A DNA stretch of 48,778 nucleotides from an uncultured Gammaproteobacteria bacterium (GCA_913065105.1 CAJXZZ010000012.1:1-48778); one strand, 5' to 3'; shown: positions 17,690-26,291, counted from the first letter of the stretch. Numbers and translations are program-made. Notes: a model not told the origin generated them from the letters alone.

Positions 17690-18650
17690 GCGTTTTTTAC
17701 AGCTTATTATGGCGTTTATACTGTTGTCTGCAGTAACAGCAGGAATCTACTATCGCGATAGTTTTGATGTAAATCTGATTGAACAGTGGCTTGAACAGGC
17801 GGGGTGGTGGGCACCAGCCTTTTTTATACTTATATATGTAGTCGCAACAGTGTTTTTTTTACCGGGCTCTGTATTCACCTTGGCAGGCGGGGTGATTTTT
17901 GGCCCCGTTCTAGGCGTGATTTATAATTTAACCGGCGCGACCATCGGTGCGGCATTATCTTTTTTAATTGCTCGATATCTGGCCTCAGACGTGGTTTCAA
18001 AGCGCTCGGCAGGCAGATTAAAGCAATTAATTAATGGTGTTGAAGCCGAAGGCTGGCGATTTGTTGCCTTTGTGCGTCTGGTGCCGTTATTTCCCTTTAA
18101 TCTGCTTAATTACGCTTTAGGCTTAACAAAAATACGTTTTAGTGAGTATGTCATCGCAACAGCCGTATTTATGATACCTGGCGCCATTGCGTATACCTAT
18201 TTAGGTTATGCGGGTCGAGAGGCTGTCGGTGGTGGTGATGGTCTTATCAAAACCATTTTAATTGCGATGGCATTGTTAGCCGTTGTGGTATTTTTACCAC
18301 GCTTTGTAGCAACAATTAGACGCGGAGCAAGCATTGACGTCACTGAGCTAAAGCGTCGTCTGGAGCAGCAGCAGACATTGTTACTGGATGTGCGTACACA
18401 AAAAGACTTTCAGACAGATGGACATATAGAGCAGGCATTGAATATTCCACTTGAATTGCTGGAACAAGAATTAGCGCCAGATAGTAAATCACAGCTGGAT
18501 AATTACCTCGATAAATCTATTTCGATTATCTGTCGTACCGATAAACGTTCTGCACAAGCGGCAAATCTGTTACTCAAACATGGTTTCCAGGATATTCGTG
18601 TAGTACAGGGTGGTATGACAGACTGGGCTAAAAAAGCCTACATAGTGTAG
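17670..18650 (+). CDS. TVP38/TMEM64 (DedA-like) membrane protein fused to a rhodanese domain
   Basis: The 326 residues join two domains. Residues ~10-210 are a TVP38/TMEM64 (SNARE-associated) membrane domain with the characteristic FLPGSVFTLAGGVIFG loop (63-78) and FVRLVPLFPFNLLNYALG (134-151). Residues ~222-324 form a cytoplasmic rhodanese-like domain with LLLDVRTQKDF and an active-site Cys288 in ICRTDKRSA. DedA/TVP38 proteins act in lipid or flavin-like substrate transport and membrane homeostasis; rhodanese domains carry persulfides or are regulatory. The pairing suggests redox- or sulfur-linked control, which is inference. The start could be ATG 17670 or ATG 17682; both overlap the end of the upstream hydroxylase gene. 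Confidence 0.85.
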   Translation: MTIQMNKRFLQLIMAFILLSAVTAGIYYRDSFDVNLIEQWLEQAGWWAPAFFILIYVVATVFFLPGSVFTLAGGVIFGPVLGVIYNLTGATIGAALSFLIARYLASDVVSKRSAGRLKQLINGVEAEGWRFVAFVRLVPLFPFNLLNYALGLTKIRFSEYVIATAVFMIPGAIAYTYLGYAGREAVGGGDGLIKTILIAMALLAVVVFLPRFVATIRRGASIDVTELKRRLEQQQTLLLDVRTQKDFQTDGHIEQALNIPLELLEQELAPDSKSQLDNYLDKSISIICRTDKRSAQAANLLLKHGFQDIRVVQGGMTDWAKKAYIV

Positions 18651-18657
18651 TTTGTAT

Positions 18658-18667
18658 GGGCGTCCAA
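18658..18667 (+). repeat. REP-like motif GGGCGTCCAA, copy 1
   Basis: GGGCGTCCAA occurs here just after the TVP38-rhodanese stop and again at 19834-19843; a 9/10 inverted copy (TTGGATGCCC) is at 19750-19759. The copies flank a REP-associated transposase remnant and the toxin-antitoxin pair, as cognate REP motifs often flank such genes. Confidence 0.5.
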
Positions 18668-18714
18668 GTCCTATAAACAAAAGTATATAAAATTATTGTT
18701 AATAAAATCAAGAA

Positions 18715-18942
18715 ATGGGTAAGTTGCCTGAAGACAGATGTTTGGCGTATCAAGCATTGTTCAAGTATTCTGTGCCAGATAAGACGATTGAAGAAACACG
18801 CACTGCGACCAATAAAGCATGGGTTCTAGGAAGCGAGTATTTTATTGAGCGGATTAGTGAACAAGTCAACAGACAGGCATCACCAAAAGGACGAGGTGGG
18901 GATAGGAAGTCGAAGGACTTCGCTAAAATCAATCGAGTCTGA
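18715..18942 (+). pseudogene. REP-associated tyrosine transposase (Y1/IS200-like), C-terminal remnant
   Basis: The 75 residues match the tail of RAYT proteins: YQALFKY, then IEETRTATNKAWVLGSEYF, and a basic end with GGDRKS. The N-terminal Y1 domain with the His-x-His pair and the catalytic Tyr is absent upstream, so the fragment cannot be active. The ATG at 18715 is probably just the first available in a decayed frame. Nearby GGGCGTCCAA motifs fit a former RAYT/REP unit. The region from 18943 to 19018 is A-rich and holds no convincing gene. Confidence 0.65.
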
Positions 18943-19018
18943 CGCCATTGATTCGATTGCATTGTGGAAAAAACACAGAAGACGGAAAAGCGGTTTAAAG
19001 CAGACCTTAAAAAAATGT

Positions 19019-19052
19019 TTGCAAGACTACAGAGTGATAGTATAGTATCACT
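19019..19052 (+). promoter_or_regulatory. Toxin-antitoxin promoter with overlapping operator dyad
   Basis: A -35 like TTGCAA (19019-19024) and a -10 like TATAGT (19041-19046) are 16 bp apart. A perfect dyad AGTGATA-6-TATCACT (19033-19052) covers the -10 and would let the antitoxin repress its own promoter. Transcription would begin only a few bases before the ATG at 19055. Confidence 0.6.
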
Positions 19053-19054
19053 TT

Positions 19055-19312
19055 ATGAGAATAGAATTAGTCACAACATTAAAGCGTCAGGCAACTAAGA
19101 TCCTTGCTGAGTTACATGATTCAAAAGAGCCTATACTGATAACAGAGCATGGTCAGCCATCAGCATATCTGGTTGATGTTCAGGACTATGAGATGATGAA
19201 AAATCGTATGCGTATCCTGGAAGGTGTTGCTAGAGGTGAAGCAGCCATTATAGATAATCGCACTTATACTCAATCTGAAGCAAAAGAGAAAATGAGTAAA
19301 TGGCTCAAATAA
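19055..19312 (+). CDS. Phd/YefM-family antitoxin
   Basis: This is the antitoxin and probable autorepressor of a type II toxin-antitoxin pair. The 85 residues have the Phd/YefM N-terminal DNA-binding fold, including ILITEHGQPSAYLVDVQDYE (about 27-46), then a helical C-terminus that would wrap the toxin. It overlaps the toxin gene by 13 bp, typical of coupled TA genes. The upstream dyad ends 2 bp before the ATG and there is no Shine-Dalgarno sequence, so the mRNA may be almost leaderless. Confidence 0.9.
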   Translation: MRIELVTTLKRQATKILAELHDSKEPILITEHGQPSAYLVDVQDYEMMKNRMRILEGVARGEAAIIDNRTYTQSEAKEKMSKWLK

Positions 19313-19620
19313 TATGGACGGAGCCTGCTTTATTAGATCTTAATGAAATTGCAGAATATATAGCACTTGATAAACCAGACGCTGCTAGTCATTTTGTTCA
19401 GACAGTATTTTCAAAAACAGGACGTCTTGAAGAGTTTCCGGATTCAGGGCGTAACCCACCAGAATTAAAGAAGTCGAGATATAAAGAAATTATCGTTAAT
19501 CCTTGCCGTATTTTTTATCGTATTGAGAAAGATAGAGTGTACATACTTTATGTAATGCGAAGTGAAAGAAAGCTGCGAAAATATTTACTGAGCGAAAGAT
19601 CTAAAGAAAGTAGTGATTAA
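19300..19620 (+). CDS. ParE/RelE-superfamily toxin
   Basis: The 106-residue protein is the toxin partner of the Phd-like antitoxin. It has the ParE-like N-terminus (IIWTEPALLDLNEIAEYI), the SGRNPPEL turn, and the RIFYRIEKDRVYILYVMRSER strand-helix end. ParE-type members poison DNA gyrase and RelE-type members cleave ribosome-bound mRNA. Sequence alone favours ParE but does not settle it. A short AT-rich hairpin (ACTTTAAT at 19625-19632, ATTAAAGT at 19641-19648) follows the stop and may end the transcript. Confidence 0.88.
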   Translation: MAQIIWTEPALLDLNEIAEYIALDKPDAASHFVQTVFSKTGRLEEFPDSGRNPPELKKSRYKEIIVNPCRIFYRIEKDRVYILYVMRSERKLRKYLLSERSKESSD

Positions 19621-20226
19621 TTTAACTTTAATAAGAATGCATTAAAGTAAAGCCCGCCAGGCGTGTCCAGATTTGTTTGGTTAACCGATTTAGTACTTTG
19701 CTTGGAAATTTAGCAGTTAGCTTGGTCGGCCAATTATTTACGACAATAGTTGGATGCCCAGCCTTGATAATACTTTCAGCTGGTACTGTTTATCTTTGAT
19801 TACACATTTACTTGCCTGACAAGACCGGCAGGTGGGCGTCCAACTTGTCACGCTACACATGTAACTAATTCCGCATAATGTATATTATGTTAAATAGCGT
19901 TCGTCAGTCGTAAACAAGATGTGGTTACTTATTTAACTATGCGTTGACTTGCGCAACACCTGACATTCTATGTATGTGAAGTATTACATAATATAAGCAC
20001 ATGATTATATAGTGGTTATTTATCATGGATTTTTAAAATAAGTGTGTGAAATGACGCATTTATTCTTTGCCTGCCCTTGTATAACAGTGATATAAAAAGT
20101 AGGATACGCGCGTTTAATTCATGATCTAAATCAATAAACTGAGTCTAAAAAACTTACTTTGTAATTGACAATCATGGTCTTAACAAAGAATTCTAAAAAC
20201 TATTATAAATTTTGTCAGGAGAAAAC
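19621..20226. other. Long intergenic region before the cox operon, REP-like motifs
   Basis: No gene is supported in these 606 bp. An 8-bp AT-rich hairpin lies at 19625-19648. REP-like motifs lie at 19750-19759 (inverted) and 19834-19843. A TGACAAG/CTTGTCA pair, at 19817-19823 and 19844-19850, encloses the second motif. The last ~150 bp must hold the coxB promoter; a TTGACA at 20165-20170 is the best -35 candidate but has no convincing -10 at standard spacing. A CAGGAG ribosome site (20216-20221) precedes the coxB ATG. Confidence 0.5.
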
Positions 20227-21351
20227 ATGAGCGCAGCAATCCGTGTTGCCAGCTTCTTAGGCCTTATGCTATTCAGCATGCAGTCTTGGGCTGAGTATCA
20301 GCTAGACCTACGTCCAGGTGTCACTTCATTTAGCCAAGGTGCGTATGGTATACATACCCTGGTTATGTGGATTTGTGTCGTTATCGGCATTATCGTTTTT
20401 GGTGCAATGATTTATTCAATCATTATGCATCGTAAGTCACGTGGCGCAGAAGCTGCCAAATTTGACGACAACCTAACGGTTGAAATTGTCTGGACCGTTG
20501 TTCCATTTATTATCCTGGGCTTCATGGCCGTACCTGCAACCAAGGTATTGCTGGCTATGGAAGATGTGTCAAATTCTGATATGTCGATCAAAGTAACCGC
20601 TTACCAGTGGAAATGGCACTACGATTATAATGTCGGTGAAAATGCTCAGGACATAAGCTTCTTCAGCAACCTGTCTACTCCAGTCGAAGAGATTCAAAAC
20701 AAAGCAACAAAAAACACCAACTACCTGCTGGAAGTTGATAATAAAGTTGTTATTCCAGTGAACAAGAAAGTTCGTCTGTTATTTACTGCTAATGATGTCA
20801 TCCACGCCTGGTGGGTACCTGCATTTGGTGTGAAAAAAGATGCTATTCCTGGTTATATTAATGAGAGCTGGGTCAAAACAGATAAAGTTGGTATTTACCG
20901 CGGTCAGTGTGCCGAGTTATGTGGTACCAACCACGGTTTCATGCCGATTGTTGTCGAAGTTAAATCGGAAGCTGATTACGCCGCCTGGGTTGACGGGCAA
21001 AAACAACAGGCTGTTGCAGCTGCGGAAAGTTCCAGTAAAACCTGGACCAAAGATGAGTTAATGGATCACGGTAAAGCAGTGTATGCGACTAACTGTGTGG
21101 CTTGTCATCAGGCGGGTGGTGAAGGTATTCCTAATGTCTTCCCTGGGCTTAAAGGCAGCGCTATCGCTATCGGTGATGTTGGTAAACACATCGATGTTGT
21201 TGTCAATGGTGTATCTGGTACTGCGATGCAGGCATTTGGTGCACAATTAAACGATGCTGATCTTGCCGCACTGGTTACCTATGAGCGTAATGCCTGGGGT
21301 AATGATACTGGTGACGTCGTACAACCTGCTGCTATTAAAGCTGCTCGCTAG
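20227..21351 (+). CDS. coxB: Cytochrome c oxidase subunit II with fused cytochrome c
   Basis: Subunit II accepts electrons through its CuA centre and passes them to subunit I. From ATG 20227 (CAGGAG upstream) it has 374 residues; an upstream in-frame TTG is unlikely. A signal peptide (1-22) precedes two membrane helices. The CuA ligands are His193 and C228AELC232GTNH236GFM239. A C-terminal cytochrome c domain binds heme through C290VACH294, with a Met in GTAMQAFG as likely axial ligand. The fused heme domain marks a caa3-like form of the A-type oxidase. It heads the operon. Confidence 0.96.
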   Translation: MSAAIRVASFLGLMLFSMQSWAEYQLDLRPGVTSFSQGAYGIHTLVMWICVVIGIIVFGAMIYSIIMHRKSRGAEAAKFDDNLTVEIVWTVVPFIILGFMAVPATKVLLAMEDVSNSDMSIKVTAYQWKWHYDYNVGENAQDISFFSNLSTPVEEIQNKATKNTNYLLEVDNKVVIPVNKKVRLLFTANDVIHAWWVPAFGVKKDAIPGYINESWVKTDKVGIYRGQCAELCGTNHGFMPIVVEVKSEADYAAWVDGQKQQAVAAAESSSKTWTKDELMDHGKAVYATNCVACHQAGGEGIPNVFPGLKGSAIAIGDVGKHIDVVVNGVSGTAMQAFGAQLNDADLAALVTYERNAWGNDTGDVVQPAAIKAAR

Positions 21352-21426
21352 TCGATAGCAACTTTAATAAATAACATTAATAATTAAATTCAACTTATTG
21401 AATAATAAAAGATAAACGAGGCAACT

Positions 21427-23028
21427 ATGAGCGCTGTTATCGAAGAACATCATGATGATCATCATGATCATAAACCAACCGGCATAGGCCGCTGGTTATT
21501 TAGTACCAACCATAAAGACATAGGTACTATGTACCTGTGGTTCAGTTTCACCATGCTTTTTGTTGGTGGTGCACTGGCACTGGTTATCCGTGCTGAACTA
21601 TTTGAACCGGGTCTGCAATTTGTAGAACCTGAGTTTTTCAATCAATTGACTACCCTGCACGGCCTTATCATGGTCTTCGGGGTGATCATGCCAGCATTCG
21701 TCGGCCTCGCTAACTGGATGGTGCCAATGATGATCGGTGCACCGGATATGGCGCTACCACGTATGAATAACTGGAGTTTCTGGTTACTGCCTGGTGCTTT
21801 TGGTTTATTGATCTCAAGTCTGATCATGAGCTTGATGGGCATGGGATCTGCGCCAAACTTTGGCTGGACATTCTACGCGCCACTTTCGACGACTTATGGT
21901 CCAGACAGTACTGACTTTTTCATCTTCTCAGTACATATGATGGGTATCTCGTCAATAATGGGTGCGATTAACATTATCGCTACTATCATCAATATGCGTG
22001 CACCAGGCATGACCTACATGAAAATGCCTATTTTCGTATGGACATGGTTTATCACTGCCTACTTGCTGATCGCGGTTATGCCAGTATTAGCTGGCGTTGT
22101 AACCATGATGTTGACTGACCGTAACTTCGGCACTAGTTTCTTCAGTGCTGCTGGTGGCGGTGATCCAGTATTGTTCCAGCACGTATTCTGGTTCTTTGGT
22201 CATCCTGAAGTGTATATCATGATTTTGCCTTCATTCGGTATCATCTCTCAGATCGTTCCTACGTTCTCACGTAAGAAGATTTTTGGTTACTCTTCTATGG
22301 TATATGCAACCTCTTCTATCGCGTTCCTGTCATTCATCGTGTGGGCTCACCACATGTTTACTACAGGTATGCCAGTACAGGCTGAGTTGTTCTTCATGTA
22401 TGCAACCATGTTGATCGCTGTGCCAACAGGTGTGAAAGTATTTAACTGGGTAAGCACCATGTGGAAAGGGTCTTTGACTTTTGAAACCCCCATGTTGTTT
22501 GCGATCGCTTTCATCTTCCTGTTCACCATCGGTGGTTTTACTGGATTGATGTTGAGTATTGTTCCTGCTGATTTCCAGTACCATGATACTTACTTCGTAG
22601 TCGCCCATTTCCACTATGTATTAGTAACAGGTGCTCTATATGGTATTTTTGCTGCAGTTTACTTTTGGATACCTAAGTGGACCGGTAACATGTATGACGA
22701 AGGTCTGGGTAAATTGCATTTCTGGGTATCAACGATCTCAGTAAACGTATTATTCTTCCCAATGCACTTTGTGGGATTAGCGGGTATGCCACGTCGTATT
22801 CCTGATTACAACATGCAGTTTGCTGAGTTCAATGCAATAGCTTCTGTTGGTGCTTTTGTATTCGGCTTTGCACAGTTGATCTTATTGTATAACGTTATTA
22901 AAACGATTCGCGGTAAGAATACAGTAAAAGCTACTGACCAGGTTTGGGAAGGCGCTGAAGGTCTTGAATGGACATTACCATCACCTGCTCCATTCCATAG
23001 CTTTACTACTCCACCAACTGTGAAGTAA
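21427..23028 (+). CDS. coxA: Cytochrome c oxidase subunit I (A1 type)
   Basis: This is the catalytic subunit that reduces oxygen to water and pumps protons. The 533 residues have 12 membrane helices. Metal ligands are visible: His78 (TTLHG, low-spin heme), His259 with Tyr263 in GHPEVY (CuB and the His-Tyr crosslink), His308/His309 (CuB), and His394/His396 (high-spin and low-spin heme). Glu261 in GHPEVY indicates the A1 proton pathway, and Lys337 fits the K channel. The cytoplasmic N-terminus is unusually His/Asp-rich (HHDDHHDH, residues 8-15). It lies 75 bp after coxB and 14 bp before ctaG. Confidence 0.97.
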   Translation: MSAVIEEHHDDHHDHKPTGIGRWLFSTNHKDIGTMYLWFSFTMLFVGGALALVIRAELFEPGLQFVEPEFFNQLTTLHGLIMVFGVIMPAFVGLANWMVPMMIGAPDMALPRMNNWSFWLLPGAFGLLISSLIMSLMGMGSAPNFGWTFYAPLSTTYGPDSTDFFIFSVHMMGISSIMGAINIIATIINMRAPGMTYMKMPIFVWTWFITAYLLIAVMPVLAGVVTMMLTDRNFGTSFFSAAGGGDPVLFQHVFWFFGHPEVYIMILPSFGIISQIVPTFSRKKIFGYSSMVYATSSIAFLSFIVWAHHMFTTGMPVQAELFFMYATMLIAVPTGVKVFNWVSTMWKGSLTFETPMLFAIAFIFLFTIGGFTGLMLSIVPADFQYHDTYFVVAHFHYVLVTGALYGIFAAVYFWIPKWTGNMYDEGLGKLHFWVSTISVNVLFFPMHFVGLAGMPRRIPDYNMQFAEFNAIASVGAFVFGFAQLILLYNVIKTIRGKNTVKATDQVWEGAEGLEWTLPSPAPFHSFTTPPTVK

Positions 23029-23042
23029 TTAAGGTCTAGAGA

Positions 23043-23672
23043 ATGACTGCAAACCCGAATACACAGCAAGATGCTGTGAACAGCAGAAACGTAGGCAATA
23101 AAAAAGTTACACGTAATTTATTGTTTGCAGTTGTTGGCATGTTTGGCTTCGGGTTTGCTCTAGTTCCTCTGTACGATGTATTCTGTGACATCACAGGATT
23201 AAATGGTAAAACCGGTGAGCAATATGTATCAGATGTACCGGTACAGATCGACACCAGTAGAGAAATAAAAGTTGAATTTTTGGCAAATGTAAATGATGGC
23301 ATGCCATGGGAATTTAAACCTCTAACTTATTCAGTTAAGGTGCACCCAGGGGAAGCATCACGTATTGAATACGTAGCCAGAAATAAAACAGATAGAGATA
23401 TAGTCGGTCAGGCTATTCCCAGCGTTTCGCCGGGACAGGCTGCTTCTTACTTTCAGAAAACAGAATGTTTCTGTTTTACTGAACAGGTACTGAAAGCCGG
23501 CGAAGAGAAGATAATGCCAGTGGTATTTATGATTGACCCTTCGATTGATGAAGATGTTCATGAAGTAACACTGTCATATACATTTTTTATAAAACCAGGA
23601 TCAGAGGACGCGGTTGTTAATACAGACAAGAAAACATCTGTTGCACTAAGCACACCTTTGACACAACATTAA
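23043..23672 (+). CDS. ctaG: Cytochrome c oxidase assembly protein CtaG/Cox11
   Basis: Cox11 delivers copper to the CuB site of subunit I. The 209 residues have one N-terminal membrane anchor (about 27-45) and a periplasmic immunoglobulin-like domain. The copper-binding motif is present as ECFCFTEQ in the second half. The N-terminal tail is polar and cytoplasmic. It sits between coxA and coxC with short gaps, as in many proteobacterial cox operons. Confidence 0.94.
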   Translation: MTANPNTQQDAVNSRNVGNKKVTRNLLFAVVGMFGFGFALVPLYDVFCDITGLNGKTGEQYVSDVPVQIDTSREIKVEFLANVNDGMPWEFKPLTYSVKVHPGEASRIEYVARNKTDRDIVGQAIPSVSPGQAASYFQKTECFCFTEQVLKAGEEKIMPVVFMIDPSIDEDVHEVTLSYTFFIKPGSEDAVVNTDKKTSVALSTPLTQH

Positions 23673-23693
23673 AAAAACCAGGAAATAAAAACT

Positions 23694-24572
23694 ATGTCAT
23701 CAACTACAAACCATGATGTATATTTCATACCAGAGCCAAGCAAATGGCCTGTTGTTGGTACTATTGCGCTAACAACGTCGGTTATCGGTGCGGTTACCTC
23801 TATTCATGCTGGATCAATTAATTTGATTTTGCCTGTCGGTCTTTTGATGATCGCTTATCTGTTTTTTGGATGGTTCGGCGCTGTTATTAAAGAATCAATG
23901 GCTGACAATTACAATGCACAGGTGGATAAATCTTTCCGCATAGGCATGTTATGGTTCATCTTCTCAGAAGTGATGTTCTTTGCCGCCTTCTTCGGTGCCC
24001 TCTTCTACGCACGTACCATTGCGGTTCAATGGTTAGGTGGTTCAAGTAATAACGCAATGACACATGAGCTGTTATGGCCTGCATTCGAGGCCGTTTGGCC
24101 AGTAATGACCAATCCTGACAATGCAAAGTTTGTCGGACCTACAGAGATAATACCAGCCACTGGCTTGCCAGCATGGAATACAGCAATACTGCTGGCTTCT
24201 TCGGTAACGGTAACAATAGCGCATCACGCTTTACGTGCAAATCATAGAAAACCATTGATTTTGTGGTTGGCCGCGACGGTACTATTAGGCTGTATTTTCC
24301 TTGTTTTACAGGCTGAAGAGTATATTCATGCTTATACAGAATTAGGACTAACCATGGGGTCGGGTATTTACGGCAGTACCTTCTTCATGTTAACGGGGTT
24401 CCACGGATTCCACGTAACCATGGGTACGACCATGTTGTTCATCATGTTGATTCGTGCGATTAAAGGTCACTTTACAGCTGAGAAGCATTTTGCATTCGAG
24501 GCGGTTGCCTGGTACTGGCATTTTGTAGATGTGGTCTGGTTAGGTCTGTTTATATTCGTTTACTGGCTGTAG
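23694..24572 (+). CDS. coxC: Cytochrome c oxidase subunit III
   Basis: Subunit III stabilises the catalytic core and supports proton uptake. The 292 residues have seven membrane helices, the FIFSEVMFFAAFFGALFYA segment (about 89-107) with its lipid-side acidic residue, and the C-terminal WYWHFVDVVWLGLFIFVYW signature. A large loop around residues 120-160 is typical of gammaproteobacterial forms. It is followed by strong inverted repeats and a convergent small gene. Confidence 0.95.
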   Translation: MSSTTNHDVYFIPEPSKWPVVGTIALTTSVIGAVTSIHAGSINLILPVGLLMIAYLFFGWFGAVIKESMADNYNAQVDKSFRIGMLWFIFSEVMFFAAFFGALFYARTIAVQWLGGSSNNAMTHELLWPAFEAVWPVMTNPDNAKFVGPTEIIPATGLPAWNTAILLASSVTVTIAHHALRANHRKPLILWLAATVLLGCIFLVLQAEEYIHAYTELGLTMGSGIYGSTFFMLTGFHGFHVTMGTTMLFIMLIRAIKGHFTAEKHFAFEAVAWYWHFVDVVWLGLFIFVYWL

Positions 24573-24580
24573 AAAGCAGC

Positions 24581-24691
24581 TAATAACTAACAGTAAATAA
24601 TGTAAATGCGATTTTATTATTAACTGTTAGTTATTAACAATAAGCTCGGCTTATGACAGGCCATGGGGAGTAATGATCCCCATGGCCTGTC
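24581..24691. terminator. Three nested hairpins at the coxC/DUF2909 convergence
   Basis: A 14-bp perfect inverted repeat (24581-24594 with 24623-24636) is followed by ATAAGC-TCG-GCTTAT (24640-24654). A perfect 15-bp stem with a 7-nt loop follows (24655-24669 with 24677-24691), lying inside the last codons of the DUF2909 gene. They could end both converging transcripts. No long T-tract follows, so processing or stabilisation of the coxABC mRNA is also possible. Confidence 0.55.
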
Positions 24692-24854
24692 CTATTAAGA
24701 GCAGGATAAAAATAGCAACAGATAAACCGATGCGCCAGGTTAAAGACTTCAGCATTTTGTCTGATTTATCGCCTTTAGTCATTGCAACTAGTGCTGAGCC
24801 AAGGCTGATGAGAACCACAAGCAATAAGCTGAGGATGACGATTTTAAATATCAT
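24651..24854 (-). CDS. Twin-transmembrane protein, DUF2909 family
   Basis: This small membrane protein is found in cox operons of Gammaproteobacteria, usually on the opposite strand as here. The 67 residues form two hydrophobic helices (about 3-22 and 42-61) joined by a short basic loop (KGDKSDKMLKSL). Its function is unknown; position suggests a role in oxidase assembly or stability. The last codons (GQAMGIITPHGLS) lie within a perfect 15-bp hairpin. Confidence 0.8.
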   Translation of the reverse strand: MIFKIVILSLLLVVLISLGSALVAMTKGDKSDKMLKSLTWRIGLSVAIFILLLIGQAMGIITPHGLS

Positions 24855-24897
24855 GAGTTTTCCTGTGTAATTCTGTCTCTGTAAAGTATATTTCTAT

Positions 24898-25665
24898 ATG
24901 AGTATTATTAAATCAATAAGACACTACCGTTTAGTCTCGCTACGTCTGGCGTCTTATCACTTTAATCCCGGTGTGGTCAGTACCCTGGTCACAGTGGCAT
25001 TGTTATATACCATGATGTTACTCGGATTCTGGCAAGCCGATCGTGCTGAATTCAAAGATACTTTACAGCAAAAGATTGTAGAACGTAAAAAATTATCACC
25101 GGTAAATCTTGATGGATTACCGATCGCGAGTGAAGAGCGTCGCTATCATCCAGTAAAGTTTATTGGTGAATTTGATTCTCAGCATAGTTTTTTACTTGAT
25201 AACATAACGTTCGACAGGCGTGTTGGCTACCATGTATTCACCCCTGTTAAAATCAGCGACTCTAAAACCATTCTGGTTAATAGGGGCTTTGTTTCGCAGG
25301 GTAAAAGCCGCGCGCAGTTGCCCATAATCGAGACGCCGCATGGTAAAATCGAAGTTCAGGGCTTATTGGATCTGACGCCATCGCGAACATTGCTATTAGC
25401 TGAGAATGTACAGGAAACGTCGCGTTGGCCTGTCGTCTTGCAGTATATTGATCTGCCGGAGATTAACCAGTTATTAGGTTATGAACTGTATGATATGGTG
25501 TTATGGCTTAACCCTGATGAAGCTGGGAGTTTTGAATACGATCTTCCGGTATTAAATCTAAATGCGGCTAAAAATAGCGGTTATGCATTTCAATGGTTTG
25601 CGATGTCGGCTGCATTACTCATAATTTACCTGGTGGTAAATACAAAACGTACGGTTCAAAAATGA
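24898..25665 (+). CDS. SURF1-family cytochrome oxidase assembly protein
   Basis: SURF1 proteins help insert heme A into subunit I. The 255 residues show the family plan: a membrane helix near the N-terminus ending LGFWQADRAEFK (about 42-53), a periplasmic domain with LLDNITFDRRVGYHVFTPV and VLVNRGFV, and a second helix near the C-terminus (about 227-247). The N-terminus is somewhat extended before the first helix. Its stop overlaps the next start by four bases (ATGA), indicating translational coupling. Confidence 0.9.
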   Translation: MSIIKSIRHYRLVSLRLASYHFNPGVVSTLVTVALLYTMMLLGFWQADRAEFKDTLQQKIVERKKLSPVNLDGLPIASEERRYHPVKFIGEFDSQHSFLLDNITFDRRVGYHVFTPVKISDSKTILVNRGFVSQGKSRAQLPIIETPHGKIEVQGLLDLTPSRTLLLAENVQETSRWPVVLQYIDLPEINQLLGYELYDMVLWLNPDEAGSFEYDLPVLNLNAAKNSGYAFQWFAMSAALLIIYLVVNTKRTVQK

Positions 25666-26291
25666 AACAAGTGGATACACCTAAAGTAAATAATCCCGTC
25701 GCGACAAGCAAAAGAAATCCATACACTGTCTGGTTTGTGGTTATAGCTTTTATAGCGCCGGTAGCATTAGCCTATATCATGTTCTTTTTTGTTGACGTTA
25801 AATCATTTGTTAATCATGGTGAAATCTTAAATCCCATCGTTCATATTAGTGATTTTAAATTAAAAGATGAAGCCGATGAGGTCATCCCAGCGGAAAAATT
25901 GACCTTTAAATGGCGAATAATTTCATTCGTTACAAAAAATTGTGACCAGCAATGTGCAACGCGTCTTTTGGATACACGACAGATTCATACTTCACTTGGA
26001 AAAGACCAGCATCGACTGATTCGCATGTTCATACATCTTGAACCTGCCGGTGATGCCCTATCAAAATTAATCGCTGAAACACACCCGAATGTTATCCATG
26101 TTCATGGTGATAAAAAAACTATTATTACTGTGTTGGGTGATAATGTTCGTGATGATGCAGGCATCACTAATAACGAAACTTATATTATGGATCCGATGGG
26201 TAATGTGATGATGCGTTTTACTCAGGATCAACCAAACAAAGATTTTTTATACGATTTAAAAAAATTACTAAAGGCATCTCAAATTGGATAA
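25662..26291 (+). CDS. Cox-operon membrane protein with SCO-like CxxxC motif
   Basis: The 209-residue protein has one N-terminal membrane anchor (about 22-43) and a periplasmic thioredoxin-like domain. Cys94 and Cys98 (NCDQQC) sit where SCO proteins bind copper. A short metallochaperone-like C-terminus ends in MDPMGNVMMRF. Such proteins are regularly found between surf1 and the heme genes in gammaproteobacterial cox operons and are annotated as hypothetical. A copper or thiol role is inferred from the motif. A longer frame from 25593 overlaps surf1 and is less likely. It overlaps ctaB by 8 bp. Confidence 0.8.
   Translation: MKQVDTPKVNNPVATSKRNPYTVWFVVIAFIAPVALAYIMFFFVDVKSFVNHGEILNPIVHISDFKLKDEADEVIPAEKLTFKWRIISFVTKNCDQQCATRLLDTRQIHTSLGKDQHRLIRMFIHLEPAGDALSKLIAETHPNVIHVHGDKKTIITVLGDNVRDDAGITNNETYIMDPMGNVMMRFTQDQPNKDFLYDLKKLLKASQIG

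Noticed and set aside
18845-19045. Small ORF overlapping the RAYT remnant and the TA promoter
   Set aside because: No family resemblance, overlaps better-supported features and has poor coding character.
20165-20193. TTGACA as -35 of a coxB promoter
   Set aside because: No convincing -10 at 16-18 bp spacing, so only mentioned in the intergenic entry.
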